From Halorubrum yunnanense (GTDB taxonomy: Archaea > Halobacteriota > Halobacteria > Halobacteriales > Haloferacaceae): 64,000 nucleotides of DNA. The translations under genes were made by a program, and so were the position numbers. Each line of letters starts with the position of its first letter. Within the stretch, counting starts at the first letter, position 1. The notes under the pieces were generated by a model. It was given only the letters and a program-made list of their open reading frames with translations. It did no database searches and was not told where the DNA came from. Where the stretch lies: positions 131,603-195,602 of the forward strand of contig NZ_JAODIX010000019.1 of NCBI RefSeq assembly GCF_026586675.1. Direction: 5' to 3'. Positions 15,985-25,147 of the stretch are shown here, one piece after another.

Positions 15985-16620
15985 ATGAGCTCGGACGATG
16001 TCTCCCGGCGCGCGTTCATGCGGACCATGGGCGGCGCGACCGCCGCCGCGGGGGCGGCGACCGCGACGGCGGGGACCGCGGCGGCACAGGAGGTACAACC
16101 GGACTGGCCGAGCGGGGTCACGGGCGGGAACCTCGGGTCCTATCAGGACGCCCGCGGCGGGAGCGAGGTCAGCGTGGCGGTCGGCGGGGGCGACGGCGGA
16201 CTCGCGTTCGACCCGACCCAGCTGTGGGTCGACCCCGGAACGACCATCACGTTCGAGTGGACCGGAAACGGCGGCGCACACAACGTCCAGACGGTCGAGG
16301 GCGGCGGCCCGGCCGACCTCGCGAGCGGCGACCCGGTCGGCGAGGAGGGGGCGACCTACGAGTACGAGGTGACCGAGGAGGACGTCGGCATCACTCACTA
16401 CCACTGCGTCCCCCACACCGCGGTGGGGATGCACGGCGGGCTCGCCGTCGGCGAGGACATCGAGACCGTCGAGGTCGGCGGCGGCGGCGACTCGAACGCC
16501 GTCTTCGTGCCGCAGGGCGCCCGCGCGCTCGGCGTCGCGACGTTCATCGCGATGGTGAGTACGCTCGGGCTGGCGTTCGTCTTCATGAAGTACGGCGGCA
16601 CGATCACGCGAGACGAGTAG
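15985..16620 (+). CDS. Halocyanin-type blue copper protein with Tat signal and C-terminal membrane anchor
   Basis: A 211-residue exported cupredoxin, probably an electron carrier on the outer face of the membrane. The N-terminus has a twin-arginine signal (SRRAFMRTMGG). Type-1 copper ligands are visible: His in GAHNV, Cys and His in HYHCVPHTAVGMHGG, and Met in the same segment. The C-terminus has one transmembrane helix (VATFIAMVSTLGLAFVF) followed by a short charged tail. An AT-rich box (CATATTCAC, about 15949-15957) lies upstream. No operon partner. Confidence 0.93.
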   Translation: MSSDDVSRRAFMRTMGGATAAAGAATATAGTAAAQEVQPDWPSGVTGGNLGSYQDARGGSEVSVAVGGGDGGLAFDPTQLWVDPGTTITFEWTGNGGAHNVQTVEGGGPADLASGDPVGEEGATYEYEVTEEDVGITHYHCVPHTAVGMHGGLAVGEDIETVEVGGGGDSNAVFVPQGARALGVATFIAMVSTLGLAFVFMKYGGTITRDE

Positions 16621-16667
16621 TCGACGGCCGGCGCCCGGCGCCGCGACTCCGGCTCCTTCTCTCCGGT

Positions 16668-17717
16668 TCACTCGTCGCCCGACAGCCCCCGGTACGCCTC
16701 GACGTATCGGTCCAACACCGCGTCGTGGTCGTAGCTCGCGAAGTCGCGATCGATCGACTTCCGTTCGAGGCCGCCGACGGCGACGAACTCGTCCGCGAGC
16801 TCGGCCGGGCTCGTGACGAGGCGGCCGCGCTCGCGGCCCTCTACGAGTTCGTGGGCGCTGGAGTCCGCCTGGTACTCGACGAGGCCGACGCAGCCGCACG
16901 CGAGCGCCCACAGCAGCTCCGTCGCGAACGTCTCCCACGTCGCCGTCGCCGCGACGACGTGAGTGCCCTTAAATAACGCTACGCGCTCGCGGCGCGGGAG
17001 GTCCCCGAGGAACGACACCCGGTCGTCGATCCGGAGGTCGCTCGCCGTCGCCTCCACCCGCTCGCGCTCGGGGCCGTCGCCGACGACGGCGGCGGTCCAG
17101 TCGCGCCCCCGGAGCTCCGCGAGCCCGAGCAGGAACGTCTCGACGTTGGCGTGGCGGTCCAGTCGTCGGGCGTACACCGCGTCGAACCGGTCGTCGACCC
17201 CGACCGACTCGACGAGGTCGAAGTCGACGCTCTCGGGGACGACCCGCACGTCGTCGCCGTCGGCGCCGTGCTCCCGGACTCGCGTCTTCGTCGTCCGTGA
17301 GGGGGTCGTGACCGCGTCGGCGCCCCGAGCCAGCAGGCGGTAGCGGCGGGCGGCGTCCGCGGGGTGGTCGCGCCACCAGTCGACGACGACGGGCGTCCGC
17401 GTCAGCGTCCCGGCCACCGCCGCGCCGAGCCCGGGCGTCGGCGGGCTGTTGACCGCGTGGACGACGTCGGGATCGGCCCGGCGGAGCGCGAGCGGGAGCC
17501 TCGCGGCGAACCCCGTCGGCGACGGGTCGGCCGTCACCGACCGGTACTCGATCCCCTCCTCCTCGAAGACGCCGTGGTCGCCGCCCCACCAGCGCGCGCA
17601 GAGCCAGACGACCTCGTGGCCGCGGTCGGCGAGCCCGCGGGCGACCCGCCGCGTCCGCGCCCGAGCCGGGGTGTCGCCGTGGCCGGGTGCCAAAAGCGAG
17701 ACGAACGCGACGCGCAT
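16668..17717 (-). CDS. GT4-family glycosyltransferase
   Basis: A 349-residue GT-B fold glycosyltransferase. The N-terminal half begins with MRVAFVSLLAPGHGDTPARA, typical of group-1 transferases. The C-terminal half carries VVGDGPERERVEA and a variant of the EX7E donor-binding motif. No membrane helices. Start ATG 17717 removes an unrelated upstream extension. The sugar and acceptor are unknown; surface polysaccharide or glycolipid synthesis is likely. It is divergent from the S9 peptidase gene. Confidence 0.85.
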   Translation of the reverse strand: MRVAFVSLLAPGHGDTPARARTRRVARGLADRGHEVVWLCARWWGGDHGVFEEEGIEYRSVTADPSPTGFAARLPLALRRADPDVVHAVNSPPTPGLGAAVAGTLTRTPVVVDWWRDHPADAARRYRLLARGADAVTTPSRTTKTRVREHGADGDDVRVVPESVDFDLVESVGVDDRFDAVYARRLDRHANVETFLLGLAELRGRDWTAAVVGDGPERERVEATASDLRIDDRVSFLGDLPRRERVALFKGTHVVAATATWETFATELLWALACGCVGLVEYQADSSAHELVEGRERGRLVTSPAELADEFVAVGGLERKSIDRDFASYDHDAVLDRYVEAYRGLSGDE

Positions 17718-17850
17718 ACGGCGACCGGACGGCGGGCCCGGGTAAAAAGACACGGCATCGCGGCGGGGTCGCTCGGGGCGGGGAGGCGCGGGGAGAGCGG
17801 GTCGCCCCCCACCCCGAAACGATTTCCCACCGCGGCCAGAATCGGACCCC

Positions 17851-19767
17851 ATGCACCGATACGACATCGAGCGGTACCTCAACGTGCGCAGCGCCGGCGG
17901 CGCGGACCTGGGCCCCGACGGCCGGCTCTCCTTCCTGCTGAACACGACCGGCACCGGGCAGGTGTGGTCGGTCGACGAGCCGCTCGGGTGGCCCGAGCAG
18001 CACACGTTCTTCGAGGAGTCGGTCTCGTTCGTGGACTCCTCGCCCCAGCGCGCGGAGGCCGTCTTCGGCATGGACGAGGGCGGCAACGAGCGCGCGCAGC
18101 TGTACCTGCTCAACTACGAGTCCGGGGAGATCGCCGACCTCACCGGCCGCCCGGAAGCCAAGCACCGCTGGGGCGGCTGGGACTCCGAGGGCGACCGCTT
18201 CGCGTTCGCCTCGAACCGGCGCGACGAGTCCGTGTTCGACGTGTACGTCCAAGAGCGGGACGCGACCGGCGACGACGCCGAACTGGTGTACGAGGGCGAC
18301 GGCTGGCTCTCGGTCGCGGGCTGGTCGCCGAGCGACGACCGGCTGATCGTCCACGAGGCGCACTCCTCGTTCGACCACGACGTGTACACCCTCGACGTCG
18401 ACAGCGGCGACCGCTTCTACCACACGCCTCACGAGGGCGACGTCCGGTACGGCAGCCCGGAGTGGGGACCGGACGGAAAGGCGCTCTACCTCGTCACCGA
18501 CCGCGACAGCGACACGCTGCGCTTGGAGCGGCTCCACCTCGCGACCGGCGACTTCGCCGTCGTCGCGTCCGGAGCGGACGACCCCGAGCAGACCAACAAG
18601 AGCGGGGCCGACGACTCCCCCCCGAAGCCCGGCGGCGACGACGGCTGGAACGTCGACGGCGTCGCGGTCCACGAGGAGTCCCGACGGGTCGTCTACTCCC
18701 GGAACGTCGACGGCTACACCGAGATCACGGTCGGCGAGCTCGTCGAGCCCGACCGAATCGACCCGTTCCCGGCTCCCGACCTCCCCGATGGCGTCGCCGG
18801 CGGCGTGAGCTTCGGGCCGGACGGCGACCGCTTCGCGGTCACCGCGACCGGGAGCGCCCGCAACGCGAACGCCTACGTCGTCGACGCGACGACCGGCGAG
18901 ACGGAGCGCTGGACCGCGGCCTCGACCGCCGGGATCCCGCCGGACACGTTCGTCGAGCCCGAGCTCGTCGGCTATCCGACCTTCGACGTCGACGAACGGC
19001 GTTCGTCGGCCAGCGAGACGTCGTCTCGCGCCGGGCGGGAGATCCCCGCGTTCTTCTCCGTGCCGGAGACGGAGCCGCCCGAAGGCGGCTACCCCGTCGT
19101 CGTGGACATCCACGGCGGGCCGGAGTCCCAGCGCCGGCCTTCGTTCGCCTCGGTCAAGCAGTACCTGCTGAACAACGGCTACGCCGTCTTCGAGCCGAAC
19201 GTCCGCGGCTCCTCCGGGTACGGCAAGGCGTACGCCGCGCTCGACGACGTGGAAAAGCGGATGGACTCGGTCGCCGACGTCGAGGCCGGCGTCGAGTGGC
19301 TCCACGACCACCCCGAGGTCGACCCCGACCGCATCGTCGCGATGGGCGGCTCCTACGGCGGGTTCATGGTGCTCGCGGCGCTGACCGAGTACCCCGACCT
19401 CTGGGCCGCCGGCGTCGACGTCGTCGGCATCGCGAACTTCGTCACCTTCCTCGAGAACACCGGCGACTGGCGCCGGTCGCTGCGGGAGGCCGAGTACGGC
19501 TCGCTCGACGAGGACCGGGAGTTCCTGGAGTCGATCTCGCCGATCAACAACATCGAGCACATCGCCTCGCCGCTGTTCGTCCTCCACGGCGCGAACGACC
19601 CGCGGGTGCCCGTGGGCGAGGCCGAGCAGATCGTCGAGGAGGCGCGCGAGCAGGGCGTCCCGGTCCGGAAGCTGATCTTCGACGACGAGGGCCACGGCTT
19701 CGCGAAGCTAGAGAACCGCATCGAGGCGTACCGCGAGGTCGTGGACTTCCTCGCCGAGCACGTGTAG
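17851..19767 (+). CDS. S9-family (prolyl oligopeptidase-type) serine peptidase
   Basis: A 638-residue cytosolic peptidase, with an N-terminal beta-propeller (about 1-380) and a C-terminal alpha/beta-hydrolase domain. The catalytic triad is visible: Ser501 in GGSYGGF, Asp583 in GANDPRVP and His615 in DDEGHGF. The propeller contains an insert rich in Asp/Gly/Lys near residues 250-270. The family cleaves short peptides or acylated amino acids. A repeat element follows 77 nt after the stop. Confidence 0.93.
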   Translation: MHRYDIERYLNVRSAGGADLGPDGRLSFLLNTTGTGQVWSVDEPLGWPEQHTFFEESVSFVDSSPQRAEAVFGMDEGGNERAQLYLLNYESGEIADLTGRPEAKHRWGGWDSEGDRFAFASNRRDESVFDVYVQERDATGDDAELVYEGDGWLSVAGWSPSDDRLIVHEAHSSFDHDVYTLDVDSGDRFYHTPHEGDVRYGSPEWGPDGKALYLVTDRDSDTLRLERLHLATGDFAVVASGADDPEQTNKSGADDSPPKPGGDDGWNVDGVAVHEESRRVVYSRNVDGYTEITVGELVEPDRIDPFPAPDLPDGVAGGVSFGPDGDRFAVTATGSARNANAYVVDATTGETERWTAASTAGIPPDTFVEPELVGYPTFDVDERRSSASETSSRAGREIPAFFSVPETEPPEGGYPVVVDIHGGPESQRRPSFASVKQYLLNNGYAVFEPNVRGSSGYGKAYAALDDVEKRMDSVADVEAGVEWLHDHPEVDPDRIVAMGGSYGGFMVLAALTEYPDLWAAGVDVVGIANFVTFLENTGDWRRSLREAEYGSLDEDREFLESISPINNIEHIASPLFVLHGANDPRVPVGEAEQIVEEAREQGVPVRKLIFDDEGHGFAKLENRIEAYREVVDFLAEHV

Positions 19768-19844
19768 GACGGATACTCGGATCCGGTTTTTAAATCGGTG
19801 CGGGTGGTAGTGATCGGGATTTTCGTCGCGGTTGCGGTCGCCCA

Positions 19845-20204
19845 TTTATAAACAGCCGCCGCTGCACCGGCGGTGAACGCTTCCAAAGCCCCAGCCGATT
19901 GTTTATAAATAACTGGTCGCGGATCGGCGGTGAACGCTTCCAAAGCCCCAGCCGGGAGGACTCGCGCGACTCGCTGCGCGCTTCAGTCGCTCACTTCGCT
20001 CGCTCCCTGCAGTGCTTACGTCGTCGTGCTTCGTCCCCCCGGCTGCCCCTTTGAGCCCCGCCCCGCGTAGCACCGCAACCGCACCTCAAACCTCCCCAGC
20101 CTCGTCGGTCGCCCTCCGCGTTGCTCCGGGCGACCGACTCCCTCGCGCGCGCTCCTCGGCCGCGATGCGGCCTCGGAGGCACGCGCCACCGCAGTTATTT
20201 AAAA
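19845..20204 (+). repeat. Structured intergenic element, copy 2
   Basis: A forward copy with two 57-bp outer modules (19845-19901 and 19902-19958). Each begins TTTATAAA and ends at CTTCCAAAGCCCCAGCCG. Stem I pairs 19949-19961 with 20033-20045 (12 of 13). The CTTTGAG box is at 20049-20055. Stem II pairs 20104-20114 with 20128-20138 (11 perfect), and stem III is 20158-20172 (GGCCGC/GCGGCC). The end is GTTATTTAAAA at 20194-20204. Nothing protein-like is encoded. It fills the gap between the S9 peptidase and the aldo/keto reductase. Confidence 0.88.
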
Positions 20205-20219
20205 GGGATTTCTCGGAGC

Positions 20220-21050
20220 TTACCAGTCCGGGCCGAAGTCCGGGTTCAGCTGGCGGTCGGTCCGGCCGAGGGTGTCGATCTCCTCGACGTCCTCGTCGTC
20301 GAGTTCGAGCCCGAGGCTCGCCCAGTTGTCGGCGATGTGGGCCTCGCCCGTCGCCTTCGGGATGGCGGTCACGCCCTTCTCGCGGAGCCACGCGAGGCTC
20401 ACCTGCGCGGGGCTGACGCCGTGCTTCTCGGCCATGTGCGTGATCGCCGGGTCGTCGAGGACCTCACCGCGAGCGAGCGGGGAGTAGGCGACGAGCTCGA
20501 CGCCGTTGGCGGCGGCGTACTCGCGCAGCTCCGCCTGCCGGAGCAGCGGGTGCATCTCGACCTGGTTCGCGAACGGCGCCTCGCCGAGCGCGTCGGTCGC
20601 GGCGTCGAGGTGGTGCGGCTCGAAGTTCGAGACGCCGATCCGGTCGATCAGGCCGTCGTCGCGGAGCTCCGCGAACGCGGGCAGCGTCTCCGCGGGGTCG
20701 TACGCGCCGGCCGGCCAGTGGACGTACAGCAGGTCGACGTACTCGGTGCCGAGCTTCTCGAGGCTCTCCCGGGTGGACTCGACCACGTCCTCGGGCGCGA
20801 GCTGGTCGATCCACACCTTCGTCGCGAGGAAGACGTCGTCGCGGTCGACGTCGGCCGCGGCGATCCCGTCGCCGACGGCGGCCTCGTTGCCGTAGATCTG
20901 CGCGGTGTCGACGTGGCGGTAGCCGGTTTCGAGGGCCGTCTTCACCGACTCGGTGCACTGCGCGGGGGCGTCGTTCTCCCACGTGCCGAGCCCGAGGACG
21001 GGCATCCCGTCGCGGGTCGGAACGTCGAAGGACTGCTCTCGGTTCGACAT
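20220..21050 (-). CDS. Aldo/keto reductase
   Basis: A 276-residue NADPH-dependent carbonyl reductase. The catalytic tetrad is intact: Asp48 and Tyr53 (HVDTAQIYGNE), Lys78 (ATKVW) and His111 (YVHWP). GVSNFEP follows, and IPKATGEAHIADN is the cofactor-binding loop. The substrate is unknown; members reduce methylglyoxal and other aldehydes. The gene reads toward repeat copy 2, which ends 15 nt past its stop. Confidence 0.95.
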   Translation of the reverse strand: MSNREQSFDVPTRDGMPVLGLGTWENDAPAQCTESVKTALETGYRHVDTAQIYGNEAAVGDGIAAADVDRDDVFLATKVWIDQLAPEDVVESTRESLEKLGTEYVDLLYVHWPAGAYDPAETLPAFAELRDDGLIDRIGVSNFEPHHLDAATDALGEAPFANQVEMHPLLRQAELREYAAANGVELVAYSPLARGEVLDDPAITHMAEKHGVSPAQVSLAWLREKGVTAIPKATGEAHIADNWASLGLELDDEDVEEIDTLGRTDRQLNPDFGPDW

Positions 21051-21132
21051 GGTCGACGCTACTCGCGTGAGGGGAAAATCGCTTGCGGTCGCCGCGTCGC
21101 CCGTCGCCCCCGGTGGGCTTCCGCTCTCGGCC

Positions 21133-23688
21133 TCAGTCGTCGCTCAGCAACGCCCGCGAGGAGTTCGTCACGACGAGCAGGCTCGAGGCGCCCATCGCGA
21201 CGGCGGCGAAGAGCGGGTTTAAAAGTCCCGTCACGGCGAGCGGGATGGCGGCCGCGTTGTACAGGAACGCCCAGCCGATGTTTCCCTTCACGCGCCGCCC
21301 TGCGGCCCGCGAGAGCTCGAACACGGTCGCGACCGACCCCAGGTCGTCGTCGACGATCGCCACGTCGGCGGCGTCGGCCGCCATCGCCGTGCCGCCGCCG
21401 AGCGCGATCCCGAGGTCGGCCGCGGCCAGTGCGGGCGCGTCGTTGGTCCCGTCGCCGACCATCACCGTCAGCCCGCTCGCCTTCAGCCGCTCGATCGTCT
21501 CGGCTTTGCCCTCGGGCGGGACGCCCGCGAACACCGAGGCGACCGCGTCGTGCTCGCTGAAGACGGTTGCCGCGCGCTCGTCGTCGCCCGTCAGGACGAC
21601 GACGTCGACGCCCGAGTCGTCGAGCGCGGTCACCGTCTCCGCCCACCCCTCGCGCAGCTCGTCGCCGACCACGACGACGCCCTCGGCGGCGCCGTCCCGA
21701 CCCACGGCGACGGGGACGCGGCCCACGTCGCGCGCCTCCGCGACCGCCTCCCGGATCGCGTCCGGGACCGTCCAGCCGCGCTCGTCGAACAGGGCGGGGT
21801 GCCCTACGACGACCTCGACGCCGGCGACGACCCCGGAGACGCCGCGGGCGTGGCTCTCGAAGTCCTCGACCGCGAGCGCCTCGCCGGGGTCGCCTCCGGC
21901 GGTGGCGCCGGGCTCGCCGGCGGGCGACGCCGACTCGGTCGTCCCCCCGTCGGCGACCGCGGCCGGAGCGGGTGACCCGTCGGTATCCCCCGGTGCCTCG
22001 CTCGCGCTCGCCCGGGCCGCGGAGATGGCTCGGCCGACCGGGTGCGCCGAGCGCTCCTCCAGCGCGGCCGCGAGCCGGAGCAGGTCGTCGTCGACGTCGG
22101 CGGAGACCACCTCCATCTCCCCGGTGGTCAGCGTCCCCGTCTTGTCGAAGACGACCGTCGTCGCGTCGCGGACCCGCTCGAACACGGTGTCGTCGAAGAT
22201 CACGATGGAGCGCTCGAGCGCGTCGCGGATCCCCGCGGCGACCGCGAGGGGGGTCGCGAGCCCGAGCGCGCAGGGGCACGAGACGATGAGCACCGTGAGC
22301 CCGACGAGCATCGCCTCCGTGACCCCGTTGCCGAGCGCGAGGTTCGCGGCGGCGGCGACCACCGCGACCGCGAGGACGACGGGGACGAAAACGGTCGCGA
22401 GCCGGTCGGCGAGCTTCTGGACGCCGTGGTTCCCGCTCTGGAGGTCCCAGACGAGCTCCGCGACGCGGTCGAGGCTGGAGCTCGCGTCCGGCCCGACCGC
22501 GACCGTGAGCGAGCCGTCCGCGACGACGGAGCCGCCGACCACCTCGTCGCCGGGCGTCTTCCGGACCGGCATCGACTCGCCGGTGACGACCGACTCGTCG
22601 ACCGCGGCGTCGCCCGCGACGACGTCGCCGTCGACCGGGACGCGCTCGCCGGCCCGGACGAGGAGACGGTCGCCGGGCGAGAGCGCGTCGATGGCGACTT
22701 CCTCCGTCTCGCCGGCCGCGACGGCCCCGTCTCCGTCGTCGTCCTCGCCGCCGACCAGCCGCCGCGCGCTGTCGACCTGCACCGCGGTGAGGTCGGAGAG
22801 GAGCTCGGTCGCGCGCTTTTTGACCGAGTCCTCGTAGCTGTTGCCGACGGTGACGATCACGATGATCGCGACGGTCACGTCGTAGTAGATCGACGGCGAC
22901 TCGACGAATATCACCGCGAGCGTGCTGTAGACGTAGGCGCTCACCGCCGCAATGGCGACGAGGAGGTCCATGTTCGGCGACCGCGTCTTCGCGCTGACGT
23001 ACGCCCCCCGCAGTATCGGCTTGCCGGTGAACAGCAGGATGATCGTCGTCAGAACTCCGATCACGATGAAAAAGTACGTCCCCGACGACGACGACATCGC
23101 CTGGTTGAGGTACTCCAGCGTGCGCTCGTCATAAAAGGGGAACGCGAAGTACGTCGGGTAAATGATGACAATGTACTGCAGCATCACCGCCATTCCGACC
23201 ATGACGCCCGCCGCGAGCCGCGCCGTCGCCATGTTGTCCGCCTGCCGGCGCGCGAAGGCGTCGTCGCGGGGGTACGCGCTGTAGCCGAGCCCGCTCACCG
23301 CCTCGGAGAGGTCGTCGGTCGAGACCCCGTCCGGGTCGTGGTCGATCCGCACCGTGTCCGTGACGTAGCTGGCGCTCGCGGCGCTGACGCCCTCGGTCCG
23401 GGTGGCGACCGTCTCGATGAACGCCTCGCAGGTCGCGCAGTGCATCCCGTCGACCTCCAGGAACGTCGCCTCGTGGCCGGCGGGGACGTCGTCGGTCGCG
23501 TCCCCGCTGTCGTCGCCCTCCTCGCCCGCGTGACGCCGCTCGCGCACCGCGTCGGCGTCGACGTCGACGTCGCCGAGGGCGCCGTACACGTCCCGACAGC
23601 CGGGACAGCAGAACTCGTTGCCCTCGTCGTCGACCACGTCGACGCCGTCGGTCGGGAGCTCACAGAGGGTGCAGTCGGGCGCGCTCAT
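21133..23688 (-). CDS. copA: Copper-translocating P1B-type ATPase
   Basis: An 851-residue membrane pump that probably exports Cu(I). The N-terminus has a TRASH/YHS-like cysteine cluster (Cys6, Cys9, Cys27, Cys28, Cys31), followed by a heavy-metal-associated domain with MHCATC (residues 82-87). About eight membrane helices carry the transport motif CPCALG (near residue 471). The catalytic DKTGTLT (near 513) and the hinge GDGTNDAPAL are intact. Two acidic inserts, rich in Asp, Gly and Ala, are halophile features. The start overlaps the TauE/SafE-like gene by 4 nt. Confidence 0.95.
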   Translation of the reverse strand: MSAPDCTLCELPTDGVDVVDDEGNEFCCPGCRDVYGALGDVDVDADAVRERRHAGEEGDDSGDATDDVPAGHEATFLEVDGMHCATCEAFIETVATRTEGVSAASASYVTDTVRIDHDPDGVSTDDLSEAVSGLGYSAYPRDDAFARRQADNMATARLAAGVMVGMAVMLQYIVIIYPTYFAFPFYDERTLEYLNQAMSSSSGTYFFIVIGVLTTIILLFTGKPILRGAYVSAKTRSPNMDLLVAIAAVSAYVYSTLAVIFVESPSIYYDVTVAIIVIVTVGNSYEDSVKKRATELLSDLTAVQVDSARRLVGGEDDDGDGAVAAGETEEVAIDALSPGDRLLVRAGERVPVDGDVVAGDAAVDESVVTGESMPVRKTPGDEVVGGSVVADGSLTVAVGPDASSSLDRVAELVWDLQSGNHGVQKLADRLATVFVPVVLAVAVVAAAANLALGNGVTEAMLVGLTVLIVSCPCALGLATPLAVAAGIRDALERSIVIFDDTVFERVRDATTVVFDKTGTLTTGEMEVVSADVDDDLLRLAAALEERSAHPVGRAISAARASASEAPGDTDGSPAPAAVADGGTTESASPAGEPGATAGGDPGEALAVEDFESHARGVSGVVAGVEVVVGHPALFDERGWTVPDAIREAVAEARDVGRVPVAVGRDGAAEGVVVVGDELREGWAETVTALDDSGVDVVVLTGDDERAATVFSEHDAVASVFAGVPPEGKAETIERLKASGLTVMVGDGTNDAPALAAADLGIALGGGTAMAADAADVAIVDDDLGSVATVFELSRAAGRRVKGNIGWAFLYNAAAIPLAVTGLLNPLFAAVAMGASSLLVVTNSSRALLSDD

Positions 23689-24524
23689 TTATATACCCCC
23701 ACCATCCCGGCGTCGAGCGGGTTCCAGAACGGGAGCCGCGGGTGCGGCACGGAGATCCCGACCGACATCAGCCCGTGGGCGAACAGGACGTAGCCGAGCG
23801 CGACGAAGACGACGCCGAGCAGCCGGTGGACCCGGCGGCGGTGGACGGCGTCGACGCCCTCGATCACGGTGCCGTAGAGGAACACCGCGGGCATCGTGCC
23901 GATGCCCAAGGCCGCGAGCGCGACCCCGCCGCTGACCGCCGAGCCGCTGGCGAACGCGTAGAGGTACGCCGGGTAGAGGATCGGACAGGGGAGGAGCCCG
24001 TGGACCGCGCCGAGCCCGACGATCCCGGGCCCGTTCGCGAGCCGGTCGACGTGGCCGGTGAGCCAGCCGGTGACCCGTTCGAGCCCCGGGAGGTGGATCC
24101 CCCCGGTCGCGCCGCCGAGCGCGTACCGGACGCCGACGAGGATCACGGCCGCGCCGACGCCGAGGCCGACGACGCCGCGGACGACCGCCGCCGCGCCCGT
24201 CAGCGTCGCCGTCGTGACGAGGACGACCCCGCCGAGCGCGCCGAGCGCCGCGCCGATGACGGTGTAGCTCGTCGCGCGCCCCAGGTTGAACAGCGCGTGC
24301 TGGCGGACCTCGTAGGTGGTCAGGTGGCTCCCGGGGCGGTCGGCGGTCGCGGACGCGGCGCCGCCCGCCGCCCCGCCGCCGTCGGTCCGGCCGCCCCCCT
24401 CTTGCATCCGGCCGGCGTACACCGTGACGAGCGGGCCGCACATGCCGATGCAGTGGGCGCCGCCGAGCAGCCCGATGGCGAGGAACAGCAGGACGTCAGT
24501 CCCCAGCAGCGTCGAGATGTCCAT
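23685..24524 (-). CDS. TauE/SafE (DsbD-like) membrane protein of the copper island
   Basis: A 279-residue membrane protein with about six to seven helices. GGAHCIGMCGP near residue 20 is the conserved Cys pair of the 'urease accessory/SafE-like' family linked to copper and cytochrome oxidase maturation. An acidic linker (residues 43-70) separates the first helix pair from the rest. It overlaps copA by 4 nt, so the products likely act together in copper delivery or export. Annotated homologues are usually called sulfite exporters, but context argues for copper. Confidence 0.85.
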   Translation of the reverse strand: MDISTLLGTDVLLFLAIGLLGGAHCIGMCGPLVTVYAGRMQEGGGRTDGGGAAGGAASATADRPGSHLTTYEVRQHALFNLGRATSYTVIGAALGALGGVVLVTTATLTGAAAVVRGVVGLGVGAAVILVGVRYALGGATGGIHLPGLERVTGWLTGHVDRLANGPGIVGLGAVHGLLPCPILYPAYLYAFASGSAVSGGVALAALGIGTMPAVFLYGTVIEGVDAVHRRRVHRLLGVVFVALGYVLFAHGLMSVGISVPHPRLPFWNPLDAGMVGVYK

Positions 24525-24612
24525 GGGCGTTGGTTACCGCATCTTGGCGTCGCGGGCGGTAATGGGTTTCGTCGGAAGCGAGGGCGACGTCTCGGCCCGA
24601 CACCGACCCACG

Positions 24613-25041
24613 TCACTCCTCCACGAAGACGGTCGCGTACATCCCGCCCGTCTCGTGTGGGACGCAGACGTAGTCGTAGCGGCCCGCGACCTCGAACGTG
24701 TGGGAGAAGCGGTCGCCGCTCTCCAGGCCGCCGCCGAAGTCGGACTCCCACGCGTCCCGGGCCGTCTCCTCGTCGTCGTAGCCGCCGGAGGCGAAGTAGT
24801 CGGCCGCGTCGGGGATCGCCCCCTCGTAGGCGGTGACCGTGTGGGCCCGCGAGCTCGTGTTCTCCCAGACGACGGTGTCGCCCACGGACACGGTCAGCTC
24901 CTTGGGTCGGTACGCCGACGCGACCATCCCCACGTCGTAATCGGGCTCGCCGCCGACGCCGGCACAGCCGGCGAGGGCGACGGCCGATCCGGTCCCGATC
25001 CCGGCCGCGCCGACCCGCCGGAGGAACCCTCTGCGGTGCAT
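24613..25041 (-). CDS. Cupredoxin lipoprotein (halocyanin-like)
   Basis: A 142-residue exported copper protein. MHRRGFLRR is a Tat-type signal, and LAGCAG is a lipobox, so the mature protein is probably lipid-anchored. Copper ligands are visible: His in SRAHTV, Cys and His in YVCVPHETGGMY, and Met in the same segment. It is upstream of the TauE/SafE-like and copA genes on the same strand, 88 nt away. It may carry electrons or bind copper for the neighbouring transporters. Confidence 0.9.
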   Translation of the reverse strand: MHRRGFLRRVGAAGIGTGSAVALAGCAGVGGEPDYDVGMVASAYRPKELTVSVGDTVVWENTSSRAHTVTAYEGAIPDAADYFASGGYDDEETARDAWESDFGGGLESGDRFSHTFEVAGRYDYVCVPHETGGMYATVFVEE

Positions 25042-25147
25042 ACCGCGGATTGGGGCTTCGAGTGTTTCAATACCGCGGTTCCCCCCATCGGGCGGGAATC
25101 GCCCCCCGTCGGCGCCGGCGTCTCCGACCGCTCTCCGCGCGCCGCCG

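Noticed and set aside
16969-19695. 908-residue open frame antisense to the S9 peptidase
   Set aside because: Shadow frame of two well-supported genes.
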